47,879 nucleotides of DNA from Hyphomicrobiales bacterium (GTDB lineage: Bacteria > Pseudomonadota > Alphaproteobacteria > Rhizobiales > JAJFHC01), in the NCBI GenBank assembly GCA_021775835.1, contig JAJFHC010000009.1, positions 1-47,879 of the forward strand, read 5' to 3'. Both the position numbers and the translations under genes were made by a program. This document shows positions 1 to 9,211 of this stretch, piece by piece. Within the stretch, counting starts at the first letter, position 1. The number at the start of each line of letters is the position of its first letter. The notes under the pieces are model-generated. The model saw nothing but the letters and a program-made list of their open reading frames with translations. It ran no database searches and had not been told where the DNA came from.

Positions 1-1564
1 TATAGATGCAGTGTCCGGGACCGGTGGACAGATCATTGACAGCCAGATGCTGAAGGAACGACAGGGCGCCGGTGCCGGTTAGCTCGAACTTGGAGAACGA
101 ACTCTGATCGATGAGTGCTGCAGTATTGCGGATGGCCCGGCACTCTGCGGCTACGGGATCAAACCAGTTGGGTTGACCTTCGAAACTGGGAATATCGGTG
201 GTGTCAGTTCCGCCGGGGGCGAACCAGTTGGCGCGTTCCCAACCCGACTTGGAACCGAACACGGCGCCAGACTGCCTCAGACGATCATAAAGGGCGGAGC
301 GCCGCAGACCCCGCCCGGCATTGGACTCCTCGCCTGGCCAGTGGATCTTGTAGTAAGCTGCGTAGGCCTCGATCGCGCGTTCTTCGAGAAAACGTCCCTG
401 GGCATGCTGGGGGCCGAAACGCCGGGCGTCAAAGGCCCACAGGTCCATGCCCGGATCGCCTTCGCGTATCCAGTTGGACATCGCCTGGCCGGCACCGCCC
501 GATGCCGCGATCCCGGCCGTGAAACCGCAGGCCAGAAACAGGTTCGTGTACCCCGGAGCCAGCCCCATGATCGGTTCACCGTCAGCGGAGACCGGGATCG
601 GTCCATTGATCACGGTGCGGATGCCGGTCTCGTTGAGAACCGGCAGTCTGCTGGTACAAGGCGTTGCAAACAGTTCCAGACGGTCGAGGTTTTCGGGAAA
701 CAGCTCACGGCCAAAGTCGACCGGCGGCATGCCACGCCAGCAACCCTTTGTGCCTTCCTCCCAACCGCCAATGGCGAAGGCGCCCACTTCCGGCTTGAGG
801 TAGAAATTGTTGTCGGGATCGCGCAATGTGGGCAGGGAGGCGTCGAAGGACAGGGTTTTCTCGGTCACGAAATACTGGTGTTCGACTACGCCCGTGGCGA
901 TCGGAACGCCGGCCATGGCACCGATCTGTTTCGCCCATAAACCGGCGCAATTGACCAGTACCTCGCACCCGACCGTGCCCTTGTCGGTGACCACCCCGGA
1001 CACCCGGCCGTTGTCGCAGACAGTTTCCTTGACGGTGGTCCCTTCTTCAAGTTTGGCGCCAAACTTCCGGGCGGCCTTGGCATAAGCCTGGGTAAGGGCG
1101 TAAGGGTCGATTGAGCCGTCGCCGGGAATGAAGGCCGCGCCGACCACGCCTTGCGTCTGAATGAACGGGAACAGGTCGAGAGCCTGTGCCGCCGACAGGC
1201 TATGGCATTCAACATCGAAGCCCTTGGCCTGGGTCATCGAGCGGCGGATTTCACTCCAGCGGTTGGGCGAGGAGGCAAGCCGCAGTGAGCCAACCTTCTT
1301 CCAGTCAATGGCCTGTCCGCTTTCTTCTTCAAGGCGATCAAAGACAGCGACCGAATTTTGCATCAGTCTGGTCAGGTTGCGTTTTGACCTCAGTTGTCCG
1401 ACCAGACCGGCAGCGTGCCAAGTGCAGCCTTCGGTGATGTTTGCCTTCTCGAGCAGGAGGACGTCTTTCTCACCGTCACGGGCGAGGTGATACGCGAGAG
1501 AACATCCGATTGCGCCGCCGCCAATAATCACGACCCGCGCATGCCGATCTGCGTGAAACGTCAT
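1..1564 (-). CDS. FAD-dependent sarcosine/dimethylglycine dehydrogenase-like protein (3' end cut by window)
   Basis: This is probably an N-demethylating dehydrogenase that oxidises a methylated glycine and passes the one-carbon unit to tetrahydrofolate. Only the first 521 codons are in the window. The N-terminus has a Rossmann FAD motif (VVIIGGGAIGC, residues 11-21). The stretch GCTWHAAGL contains His50, which matches the His that carries covalent FAD in mitochondrial dimethylglycine and sarcosine dehydrogenases. The DAO domain is followed by the start of a GcvT-like aminomethyltransferase domain (SALYDRLRQSGAVFGSKSGW and onward). The ATG at 1564 is preceded by a purine-rich GAAGGGG and lies 14 bp after the stop of a paralogue at 1579-4017, so the two are probably cotranscribed. 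The exact substrate cannot be assigned. The folate-binding C-terminus lies outside the window. Confidence 0.88.
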   Translation of the reverse strand, partial: MTFHADRHARVVIIGGGAIGCSLAYHLARDGEKDVLLLEKANITEGCTWHAAGLVGQLRSKRNLTRLMQNSVAVFDRLEEESGQAIDWKKVGSLRLASSPNRWSEIRRSMTQAKGFDVECHSLSAAQALDLFPFIQTQGVVGAAFIPGDGSIDPYALTQAYAKAARKFGAKLEEGTTVKETVCDNGRVSGVVTDKGTVGCEVLVNCAGLWAKQIGAMAGVPIATGVVEHQYFVTEKTLSFDASLPTLRDPDNNFYLKPEVGAFAIGGWEEGTKGCWRGMPPVDFGRELFPENLDRLELFATPCTSRLPVLNETGIRTVINGPIPVSADGEPIMGLAPGYTNLFLACGFTAGIAASGGAGQAMSNWIREGDPGMDLWAFDARRFGPQHAQGRFLEERAIEAYAAYYKIHWPGEESNAGRGLRRSALYDRLRQSGAVFGSKSGWERANWFAPGGTDTTDIPSFEGQPNWFDPVAAECRAIRNTAALIDQSSFSKFELTGTGALSFLQHLAVNDLSTGPGHCIY

Positions 1565-1578
1565 GGTTCAGGACCCCT

Positions 1579-4017
1579 TCAGCATTTGATCCGTCCCATG
1601 GACGGGTCGTAGAGTGGGGCAAGGAATGCCTGGCAGGAAACCTTGTCGGTGGCGACTTCAAGCTCATATTTTCCCGATTCAATAAAGTCGTCGGTTACGC
1701 CATCGGCGTTGCGGACATAGCCGTAGCCGACCGGTTTGCCGAGCGTGTGCCCGAAACCCGCGCTGGTCAGATATCCTGCGGGCTCGCCCTTGCGCAATAT
1801 GGTTTCGCGGCCCAACAGAACCGTTTCCGGGTCGTCGAGGGTGAAGCATACCAGTCGTTTTTTGAGGGGTGTCGTGGCGTAGCGTTCCGAGGCTGCGCGT
1901 CCGACAAAGTCAATGTTCGACTTGAGCTTGACCGCCCAGCCGAGCCCGGCCTCGAAGGGGCTGTCGTTCGGCGTGATGTCGCTGCCCCAGGCACGATAAC
2001 CTTTTTCCAGACGAAGAGATTCAATCGCCCGGTAACCGGCCGGTGCGATCCCGAACTTCTCTCCCGCCTCGAACATTGCATCGAAGACGTCGCCGGTGGC
2101 ACCAATCGGCATATGGAGTTCCCATCCCAGTTCGCCGACGTAGGTGATCCTGAGGGCCCTGACAGTATGGCCGCCCAGACTGATTTCACGCACATGCCCG
2201 AACGGGAAGGCGTCGTGGGAGATGTCGTTATCGGTGATCTCGGATAAAACGTCCCGGGCATGGGGTCCAAAGACCGACAGGGTTCCATAGTCTTCGGTGA
2301 CATCGATCAACTCGGCGTCGAGCCCCGGTTTGATGTGCTGGGCTATCCACGCAAAGTCGTGGGTTCTGAAGCCTGTCCCGGTGACCAGATAATAGAGATC
2401 TTCGGCAAGGCGTGCGGCAGTCAGATCGCATTCAATACCGCCACGGGTGTTGAGCATCTGGGTATAGATGACGCGGCCAACCGGCTTGGCCACGTCATTG
2501 GCGGCAATATAGGACAGTGCCTCCTCGGCGTCCTTGCCGCGCAGTTCAAATTTGGCAAAGGAGGACTGGTCGAAAACGCCGACCCGGTTGCGCACAGCGT
2601 CGTGTTCGTTTGCCACATGGCCGAACCAGTTCTGGTGACCCATGGAATAGACGTCGACTGGTTCGACGCCTTCCGGCGCAAACCAGTTGGGCCGCTCCCA
2701 GCCCAGCTTGGACCCAAAGCAGGCACGTTTTTGTTTGAGACGATCATACAGTGGCGAGACGATCCGGGGGCGGCCGCTCTTGTATTCCTCGTGGGGGAAG
2801 CCGATCGTGTAGTGTTTGCCGTAGGCCTCGAGCGTGCGCTCGCGCACCCAACTCTGGTCATTGTGAAGGGAGGAAAAGCGCCGGATGTCGACGCTCCACA
2901 GATCGAGCGGCTGTTCACCGGTCATGACCCATTGAGCGAGCGTCCAGCCGGCGCCGCCGCCTGACGCGATGCCGAAGGCGTTGAAGCCCGCACCGACAAA
3001 AAACCCAGCGACCTCGGGCGCCTCGCCCATGATGTAGGTCCCGTCGGGCGTGAAACTCTCAGGCCCGTTGATCAGTTGTTTGACACCGGAGTGTGCCAAT
3101 GCCGGCACCCGTCCGATAGCAGGTTCCATGAACTGTTCGAAGTGATCCCAGTTCTCGTCGAGAAGCCGGAACTCGAAATTCTCTGGTATGGTGTCCTGAT
3201 CCCAGGAGATCGGATTGAATTCATAGCCGCCCATGACAAGGCCACCGACTTCTTCCTTGAAATAGGTAAGCCGGTCGGGATCGCGGATGGTCGGCAGGTC
3301 TGGGGTAACGCCGTCGATCTTTTCGCTGACCATGTACTGATGCTGCACCGGCTGGAGCGGCACGGAGACCCCGGCCATGCGGCCGACCTCGCCGGCCCAC
3401 ATGCCGGCGCAGTTGACGATGCGTTCGCACTGGATCGGCCCGTGATTGGTGACAAGCCCTGTCACGCGGCCATCTGCAACCGTGATGCTTTTGACGCTCA
3501 CACCCTCGAAGATCCGGGCGCCATGCATGCGCGCACCTTTGGCAAGCGACTGGGTGATGTCCGACGGTGAAGCCTGTCCGTCGGTTGGCAGAAAAGCCGC
3601 GCCAACAAGGTCTGTTGCATCCATGAGCGGCCATAGGTTCTTGGCTTCCGCGGGGCTGAGCAGATGCATCTCAAGGCCGAAGCTGTGGGCCGTGGTCGCC
3701 TGGCGTTTGATCTCGGTCCAACGCTCTTCATTGGCGGCAAGCCTCAACCCACCGTTTTGTTTCCAGCCCGTGGCGAGTCCAGTCTCGCGTTCCAGGTTTT
3801 CGTAAAGATCGACGGAGTACTTCAGTACCTGGGTGATGCTCGCCGATGACCGCAACTGGCCAACGAGGCCCGCGGCATGCCAGGTGGAACCGTTTGTAAG
3901 CGCGCCCTGTTCGAGAAGGATGACGTCGGCATTATGGTCGCGCGCCAGGTGATAGGCGGTCGAGCATCCGATAATGCCGCCGCCGATGACAACAATTTGA
4001 GCGTGTGAGGGGTGCAT
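1579..4017 (-). CDS. FAD/GcvT-type dimethylglycine or sarcosine dehydrogenase, 812 aa
   Basis: This is a full-length two-part enzyme: an N-terminal FAD-dependent DAO domain (about residues 5-380), an FAO-type linker, then a GcvT aminomethyltransferase domain (about 430-700) and GCV_T C-terminal barrel (about 710-812). The FAD motif is VVIGGGIIGCS, and His47 in GSTWHAAGL matches the covalent-flavin His of dimethylglycine dehydrogenase. In the family, demethylation yields formaldehyde or, with folate, 5,10-methylene-THF. The frame is open 132 nt further upstream, but that part is arginine-rich and overlaps the preceding gene, so I take ATG 4017, where the FAD motif begins at the usual depth. 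The operon context (betaine-type transporter, kinase-like gene, second paralogue downstream) fits glycine betaine, dimethylglycine or sarcosine catabolism. Confidence 0.9.
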   Translation of the reverse strand: MHPSHAQIVVIGGGIIGCSTAYHLARDHNADVILLEQGALTNGSTWHAAGLVGQLRSSASITQVLKYSVDLYENLERETGLATGWKQNGGLRLAANEERWTEIKRQATTAHSFGLEMHLLSPAEAKNLWPLMDATDLVGAAFLPTDGQASPSDITQSLAKGARMHGARIFEGVSVKSITVADGRVTGLVTNHGPIQCERIVNCAGMWAGEVGRMAGVSVPLQPVQHQYMVSEKIDGVTPDLPTIRDPDRLTYFKEEVGGLVMGGYEFNPISWDQDTIPENFEFRLLDENWDHFEQFMEPAIGRVPALAHSGVKQLINGPESFTPDGTYIMGEAPEVAGFFVGAGFNAFGIASGGGAGWTLAQWVMTGEQPLDLWSVDIRRFSSLHNDQSWVRERTLEAYGKHYTIGFPHEEYKSGRPRIVSPLYDRLKQKRACFGSKLGWERPNWFAPEGVEPVDVYSMGHQNWFGHVANEHDAVRNRVGVFDQSSFAKFELRGKDAEEALSYIAANDVAKPVGRVIYTQMLNTRGGIECDLTAARLAEDLYYLVTGTGFRTHDFAWIAQHIKPGLDAELIDVTEDYGTLSVFGPHARDVLSEITDNDISHDAFPFGHVREISLGGHTVRALRITYVGELGWELHMPIGATGDVFDAMFEAGEKFGIAPAGYRAIESLRLEKGYRAWGSDITPNDSPFEAGLGWAVKLKSNIDFVGRAASERYATTPLKKRLVCFTLDDPETVLLGRETILRKGEPAGYLTSAGFGHTLGKPVGYGYVRNADGVTDDFIESGKYELEVATDKVSCQAFLAPLYDPSMGRIKC

Positions 4018-4031
4018 CAAGGCGTCTCTCT

Positions 4032-4907
4032 TTAAAACCTGGTCCGGTAGTCGTCGATGACGCCGGCCAGTCGTTCGAGATTTTCTTCGGTGTAGGCGAC
4101 GTAATCGACGCCGGGGGTGTCGAGGTGGATTTCGGATACCATGCTCCACATCGCCTCACGCAGGAGCGACGCACACTTCATCGCAGCGTGTGAACGAAGC
4201 AGGGCGGTGTCTGGTGTCCTGCCGAAATAGGCCGAGAGAAGGCGTTCATCCTGCCCGGTATCGAATTCGGCGTTGGAGGCGATGCCCGCGAGGTCGAACA
4301 TCGGTGTGGAGTAGGCCGCATATTCGAAGTCGATGAGCCAGATCTTGTCGCCATCATCGATGAAGTTGGCCGGCAGCATGTCGTTGTGGGCATAGATGAT
4401 CGGGGTCGGCACCTGAGCGGCCTCGAGTTCGGCGGCAAGCTCGAGGTAACCTGGCACCTTGTCCATCATCCGGCTGTTGCCCAGTCCGAGAGTGCGGGCA
4501 TAGTCGCGGACCACGTGGAAAGGCCAGAACAACCGGCCCGGTCCGGATACGTAGCCTGGCATTTCGGTGTGAAAACGGCGTGTCAGATCGGCGACGCGTT
4601 CGATGTTTGCCTGGACGTCGGGTCCGTCGAATGTCCGCCCCTGAATGAACTGGAATACCATCACGCCGTCTGTGGCATGAACCAGTTCAGGCGCAAATCC
4701 GCCTTCATAGGCCGCAGCCGAGGCCATGCGTTCGCTGTCGCGAAAGACATGATGGACGGGGAAATCCTCACCGAAACGGACCACAAACTTTTGGCCTTTG
4801 TCGATGACGGTGAAGCTTTCGTTGCTGAGTCCCCCCTTCAGGGGTTCAGGATCGACTTCCGAGCTCCAGAAGGGCAGCGCTTTCACGCGTTCCGCAGACG
4901 ACGTCAT
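4032..4907 (-). CDS. Choline kinase-like (LicA/APH fold) phosphotransferase, 291 aa
   Basis: This is a small-molecule kinase of the choline/ethanolamine kinase and aminoglycoside phosphotransferase superfamily. The catalytic loop YAHNDMLPANFI carries His174, Asp176 and Asn181, and the metal-binding Asp193 is in LIDFEYAAY. The N-lobe has FVVRF, like the Arg-containing strand of LicA-type choline kinases. Its ATG directly abuts the TAA stop of the permease gene (TAAATG), so translation is probably coupled. Its position between a ProXWV-like transporter and demethylating dehydrogenases suggests that an imported amino alcohol or betaine is phosphorylated, or that choline is trapped. The actual substrate is inference. 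A macrolide-type kinase role is less likely given the neighbours. Confidence 0.85.
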   Translation of the reverse strand: MTSSAERVKALPFWSSEVDPEPLKGGLSNESFTVIDKGQKFVVRFGEDFPVHHVFRDSERMASAAAYEGGFAPELVHATDGVMVFQFIQGRTFDGPDVQANIERVADLTRRFHTEMPGYVSGPGRLFWPFHVVRDYARTLGLGNSRMMDKVPGYLELAAELEAAQVPTPIIYAHNDMLPANFIDDGDKIWLIDFEYAAYSTPMFDLAGIASNAEFDTGQDERLLSAYFGRTPDTALLRSHAAMKCASLLREAMWSMVSEIHLDTPGVDYVAYTEENLERLAGVIDDYRTRF

Positions 4908-6950
4908 TTACGTGGACTCCTGTTGTGACAGACCGAGCCGGGCCTTCATGCGCGAGGCGCCCGCCGTGATCAGACGGTCGGCAATGATGGCAATGAAGGC
5001 GACACACAATCCGGCAACGAGGCCTCTGCCGGTATCGGCCTTGGTCAGGGCGATATAGACTTCCTGGCCGAGCTCACGGGTGCCGACCAGTGCGGTGATA
5101 ACAAGCATGGACAAAGCCAGCATGATGGTCTGATTGATGCCGAGCAGTATCTCGGGAAGCGCCAGCTTGAGCTTGATCTTGCGCAGGAGCTGGCCCTGTG
5201 TGCAGCCCGACGCAATGCCGGCCTCGATCAGTTGCGGATCGACCTTGCGCAAGCCAAGTGCGGTGTAGCGCACGGCAGGTGCGAGAGCATAGGCAATGAC
5301 GGCAATCATGGCGGTGAAGTCGCCGACCCGGAAGAGCATGACCACCGGCATCAGATAGACAAACGACGGCAAGGTCTGAAGGGTGTCGATTATCAGCTGC
5401 ACACCGCGCCACACCCGGTCGCGGGAGGCCGCAAGGATGCCGATCGGGACGCCGATCATGCAGGCGATGAGAACCGATATACCGCATAGGTAAACCGTGA
5501 CCATCGCTTTGGCCCAAAGCCCGACCACGGCAATGAATATTGTCAGAGCGGAACACAGGATCGCGAGACGCCAACCACCGAGAGACCAGCCGGCCAGGCC
5601 CAGGAGGGCTGCCACTGCCGGCCACGGCAGGCTGATCAGAAACCGCTTGAACGGTATCATGACGTTCAGAAGCAGGAATGTTTTCACGGCTTCGAGTTGA
5701 TCGAAATAGTGGACGTTGATATGGCGGACGATCTCGCTCCAGAATGTGCCGGTGGTCATTGTCCAGGACTCGGGCCAGGCCTGGATCCAGTGCATGGCGA
5801 GGCCGGCCACGCCGGTCACGATCACCACGGCCGAGCAGGCTATGAGGTAGGGGTGGCGATGCAGAATTGACGTCGCCCGTGTTTTTGAATGAGGTGCTGG
5901 CTCGCGGTCAGCGAATGCCTGGGAAAGCCGGTCGAGCGCTATGGCCAGAACCACGATGGCAACGCCGGCCTCGATGCCCGCACCGATGTCGAGCCGGCGA
6001 AGAGATGCCAGAACGTCGAAACCCAATCCGCCGGCGCCGATCATGGAGGCAATGATGACCATGTTCAGCGACAGCATGATCACCTGGTTTACGCCGACCA
6101 TGAGACTAGCCGCCGCTGAAGGTACGAGCACTTTCCAGGTCATCTGACGGCGCGAGCAGCCTACCATATGGCCAAGATCAACCACGTCGCTTGGAACCTG
6201 CTTCAAGGCGAGCATGGTGATCCGGACCATGGGCGGCATGGCATAGACGACTGTCGCGATCATGGCGGAAACCGGCCCGAAGCCGAACAGGACAAGGATC
6301 GGCACCAGATAGGCAAAGACCGGCACGGTCTGCATCAGATCGAGTATTGGAGTCATGATGCGTTGGATCAGTGTCCACCGGTGGGCGGCGATGCCAGCCA
6401 GAAGCCCTCCGGTGATGCCAAGCGGGACAGCGATCAGGATGGACGATAGTGTGACCATGGCGCTTTGCCACTGGCCAAAGACGGCGAGATAGCAAAAGCA
6501 CCCGCCCACCAATGCGGCCAGTTTCCAGTCTCGGGCGTAGCGGCCCATGGCGATGACGATGACAACGACAGCAATCCAGCTCAAAGGGGGGAGGACCTGA
6601 ACGGCGTCGGACCCTTGCCCCTTGAGAAATCCTGTCGCCAAAATGCTTGAAGCGAAGGAATAGGGGATGTCGATGATCCACGATATGCCGCGGGTCAAAT
6701 CGACAAAGGCGACTGGACCCAGTTTGGCTTCATCGAGTAACCAGGTCATGAAATCCGTGATTTCACGCTTCAGAGGAAGTTGCCACTTTTTGGGATACTT
6801 GAAAGCCCAGGGAACGTAGGGCTTGGCGAAGAGCCAGAAGGCCACCGCAGCGCCCAGAGCGACAAGCCACGTGATTGTCATCGGCTGGCGGACTCTGTCG
6901 GCCCAGCCCGTCGCATTCATGTGCCGATGTGTGGGGCTTGTCTGGGCCAT
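4908..6950 (-). CDS. Double-length ProW-like glycine betaine/proline ABC permease, 680 aa
   Basis: This is an inner-membrane permease of a betaine/proline-type importer. It contains two complete binding-protein-dependent permease domains in one chain, at about residues 150-345 and 460-655. Each has an EAA-type loop: DLGHMVGCSRRQMTWKVLVP in the first and EAGIASGCTQGQLLRKIKL in the second. A typical ProW is about half this length and works as a homodimer, so this is an internal fusion or duplication that supplies both halves of the pore. It starts 4 nt after the stop of the ATPase gene and ends flush with the start of the kinase-like gene. The many hydrophobic segments support a membrane location. 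Confidence 0.92.
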   Translation of the reverse strand: MAQTSPTHRHMNATGWADRVRQPMTITWLVALGAAVAFWLFAKPYVPWAFKYPKKWQLPLKREITDFMTWLLDEAKLGPVAFVDLTRGISWIIDIPYSFASSILATGFLKGQGSDAVQVLPPLSWIAVVVIVIAMGRYARDWKLAALVGGCFCYLAVFGQWQSAMVTLSSILIAVPLGITGGLLAGIAAHRWTLIQRIMTPILDLMQTVPVFAYLVPILVLFGFGPVSAMIATVVYAMPPMVRITMLALKQVPSDVVDLGHMVGCSRRQMTWKVLVPSAAASLMVGVNQVIMLSLNMVIIASMIGAGGLGFDVLASLRRLDIGAGIEAGVAIVVLAIALDRLSQAFADREPAPHSKTRATSILHRHPYLIACSAVVIVTGVAGLAMHWIQAWPESWTMTTGTFWSEIVRHINVHYFDQLEAVKTFLLLNVMIPFKRFLISLPWPAVAALLGLAGWSLGGWRLAILCSALTIFIAVVGLWAKAMVTVYLCGISVLIACMIGVPIGILAASRDRVWRGVQLIIDTLQTLPSFVYLMPVVMLFRVGDFTAMIAVIAYALAPAVRYTALGLRKVDPQLIEAGIASGCTQGQLLRKIKLKLALPEILLGINQTIMLALSMLVITALVGTRELGQEVYIALTKADTGRGLVAGLCVAFIAIIADRLITAGASRMKARLGLSQQEST

Positions 6951-6954
6951 AGCG

Positions 6955-7992
6955 CTAGCCCCTCAGGAGAATGGAGATGACGCTGTCGCGGGTGATCTGG
7001 CCGATCCGGTTGCCGGCATCGTCGACCACTGCCATCGGACGGTCCGCACTTTCGAGCGAAGAGGCAAGCGCTGCGATCTTCGTGTGAGCGTGAACTTCAC
7101 CGAAAAAGGTTTCAGGTGCCGCATCCGCAGGCAGGGGGGTCATGATCGAACCAGCCGACAGGACCTTGGGTTTGGCGACCTCCTTGGTGAACTCGGCAAC
7201 ATAAGGGGTCGCCGGTTCCATGACGAGGTTCTCCGGTGTGCCGATCTGATCGACGATGCCGTCTTTCATGATGGCGATCCGATCGGCCAGTCGAATGGCT
7301 TCGTCGAAATCGTGAGTGATGAAGACGATAGTCTTCTTCAGCACCGACTGAATGCGCAGGAACTCGTCCTGCATTTCACGGCGGATCAGGGGATCCAGGG
7401 CGGAGAACGGTTCGTCCAGAAACCAGATCTCCGGTTCCACGGCGAGGGAGCGGGCAATGCCCACGCGCTGCTGCTGCCCGCCTGACAGTTCGCGGGGATA
7501 ATAGTCTTCGCGGCCGTCAAGACCGACAAGTTCAATGACTTCGCGCGCGCGGTTTTCCCGGTCCCCGCGGGCCATGCCCTGGATCTCAAGGGGAAAAGCG
7601 ACATTCCCCAGCACGGTCAGATGTGGCAACAGCGCGAAGTGCTGAAACACCATGCCCATTTTATGGCGGCGCAATTCGATCATCTCGTGCTCGCCCGCCT
7701 TGAGCAGGTCGTTTCCGTCGAACAGGATCTGCCCGGCCGTCGGCTCGATAAGCCGTGACATGCACCGGACGAGAGTCGACTTGCCGGACCCTGAAAGCCC
7801 CATGATGACAAAAATCTCGCCTTGCGCGATGTCGAGCGAGACATCCTGTACGGCGCCGATCAGGCCTGCGTTTGCGATGTCGCCGGCACTGGGAGATGGA
7901 CGGCCTTCGAGAAAACTCTTGCTGTTCGTGCCGAAGAGCTTCCACACCGAGCGGCAGGAGAGCTTCGCTGGTTTTTCCGACGGATTGGTCAT
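6955..7992 (-). CDS. ProV-like glycine betaine/proline ABC transporter ATPase, 345 aa
   Basis: This is the nucleotide-binding subunit of the importer. Visible motifs are Walker A GLSGSGKST, Q-loop MVFQHFALLPH, signature LSGGQQQR, Walker B IWFLDEP and H-loop FITHD, all intact. After the ATPase domain (about 20-265) there is a roughly 80-residue C-terminal extension ending in PMAVVDDAGNRIGQITRDSV, which resembles a CBS-like half. In OpuA/ProV transporters such domains sense ionic strength. That regulatory role here is inference, because only one CBS-like half is apparent. The gene is followed within 4 nt by the permease gene and lies 140 bp after the binding-protein gene, with a hairpin between them. 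Confidence 0.93.
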   Translation of the reverse strand: MTNPSEKPAKLSCRSVWKLFGTNSKSFLEGRPSPSAGDIANAGLIGAVQDVSLDIAQGEIFVIMGLSGSGKSTLVRCMSRLIEPTAGQILFDGNDLLKAGEHEMIELRRHKMGMVFQHFALLPHLTVLGNVAFPLEIQGMARGDRENRAREVIELVGLDGREDYYPRELSGGQQQRVGIARSLAVEPEIWFLDEPFSALDPLIRREMQDEFLRIQSVLKKTIVFITHDFDEAIRLADRIAIMKDGIVDQIGTPENLVMEPATPYVAEFTKEVAKPKVLSAGSIMTPLPADAAPETFFGEVHAHTKIAALASSLESADRPMAVVDDAGNRIGQITRDSVISILLRG

Positions 7993-8081
7993 GCCGGCCG
8001 TTTCAGGTGTTGTTGGGTTGGTCTGGTACGCCGCCGTCCGTCAGAATCCTGAAAGCGGCCAGCGAAGGTTCGTTGAGGAAA

Positions 8082-8107
8082 GGGGCGGCAAATTTGTTCG
8101 CCGCCCC
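8082..8107 (-). terminator. GC-rich hairpin between binding-protein and ATPase genes
   Basis: Positions 8082-8089 and 8100-8107 are perfectly complementary (an 8-bp stem, all G-C) around a 10-nt loop. On the minus-strand transcript the stem is followed by TTTCCTC, only a weak U tract. It lies 26 nt after the binding-protein stop and about 90 nt before the ATPase start. It could be a partial terminator or a 3'-stabilising stem that gives more binding protein than transporter, as in many ABC operons. It is unlikely to stop transcription fully because the next genes have no obvious promoter. Confidence 0.6.
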
Positions 8108-8132
8108 AATCTAACCGGTTCTCGGGTCAGGC

Positions 8133-9092
8133 TTACTTGATCCAGGTTTTCCAGCGTGCCTCGTTCTTGCCAACCCAATCGGCGACGACTTCCTCGACCT
8201 TTTTGCCGTCGAGGTCTACCGCTGCCACCATCGCACCCATTTCTTCGTTGTCGACGTTGAATTTGGAGATGGCGTTATGGGCGCCGGCCCATTTGTCTTT
8301 GAGGCCAGCCCAGGCGACTTTCCAGATCGGACCGCGTGGTTTGCCGCAGTCGTACTTTTCGTCTTTGTTTGAACCCCAGGCCGCGTCGTTGTAGCACTCA
8401 GAGGTGTATTTGGGGAATTCGACCCATTCGCCGGCATATTTGACCGGTGCCCAGTGTGGAGCATAGACCCAAAGCAGGATCGGCGCTTTGCGCTGGTAGG
8501 CTGATTCAAGTTCGGCGAACAATGCGGCATCTGTCCCGGCGTGGACCACTTCGAAGTCGAGACCGAGCGCTTCGGCGCGTTCGTCGTCAAATCCACCCCA
8601 GGTTACAGGACCGCCAAGATAACGTCCCTTGGGGCTGGTTTCCGGAGTTGAAAATGCTTCGGCGCACTTGTTGAGAGCCTCCCAACTTGGCAGGCCAGGG
8701 CATTTTTCCTTCATGTACTCGGGGTACCACCACTCCTCGATGGCGTTCATGCCGGTCTCGCCAAGGTTTACGACCTTGCCGGTCTTGGTCGCTGCGTCCA
8801 TTGCGTCGCGGCCTGTGGTTTCCCAGATTTCCATGGCCACGTGCAGGTCACCGGTCTTCAGACCGGCAAACTGAGCGATGTAGTCCGCCTGGACATATTC
8901 GATGTTGTAGCCGGCCTTCTTCAGGACCTCGCCCATGATCTGCGTGGTCACCAGTTGGCCGGTCCAGTCGTGAAGGGTCAATTTTATGGGGTCTTTCGAT
9001 TCAACGTCCGCCCAGGCGACGTTCAATGAAAGGGCTGCCGTCACAGCCACGGTCGCCAACGTACTGGCGACCTTGCTCTTCCTGATTGACAT
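8133..9092 (-). CDS. ProX/OpuAC-type quaternary-amine substrate-binding protein, 319 aa
   Basis: This is the periplasmic receptor of the importer. A signal peptide covers about residues 1-28 (SKVASTLATVAVTAALSLNVAWA followed by DVESKD). The mature part is an OpuAC-family fold with aromatic-rich stretches (EIWETTGRD, EEWWYPEYM, LLWVYAPHWAPV) of the kind that build cation-pi cages for betaines. Several Cys residues (KCPG, NKCAEA, SECYND, YDCGKP) could form disulfides. It is the first gene of the minus-strand operon, with SD-like AGGGAGAA before ATG 9092. The ligand could be glycine betaine, choline, proline betaine or a related compound. The downstream dimethylglycine/sarcosine-type enzymes make methylated glycine derivatives most likely. 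Confidence 0.9.
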   Translation of the reverse strand: MSIRKSKVASTLATVAVTAALSLNVAWADVESKDPIKLTLHDWTGQLVTTQIMGEVLKKAGYNIEYVQADYIAQFAGLKTGDLHVAMEIWETTGRDAMDAATKTGKVVNLGETGMNAIEEWWYPEYMKEKCPGLPSWEALNKCAEAFSTPETSPKGRYLGGPVTWGGFDDERAEALGLDFEVVHAGTDAALFAELESAYQRKAPILLWVYAPHWAPVKYAGEWVEFPKYTSECYNDAAWGSNKDEKYDCGKPRGPIWKVAWAGLKDKWAGAHNAISKFNVDNEEMGAMVAAVDLDGKKVEEVVADWVGKNEARWKTWIK

Positions 9093-9109
9093 GTAGTGTT
9101 CTCCCTATT

Positions 9110-9130
9110 CCGATGGGCGTTGGCCATCGG
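9110..9130 (-). promoter_or_regulatory. Leader hairpin just upstream of the proX-like ribosome binding site
   Basis: Positions 9110-9116 (CCGATGG) and 9124-9130 (CCATCGG) form a 7-bp stem with a 7-nt loop, ending about 17 nt before the start codon and next to the AGGGAG Shine-Dalgarno. A second copy of CGATGGGC at 9145-9152 could pair with the same arm in the mRNA, giving two mutually exclusive structures. Any regulatory role is inferred from the geometry alone. Confidence 0.4.
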
Positions 9131-9211
9131 ATGCTCATTTGCAACGATGGGCATGTGCGACCACCGTTCAGAACCGTCATGTCACTAGGGAATCGCGCGC
9201 CTGTCAATCGG

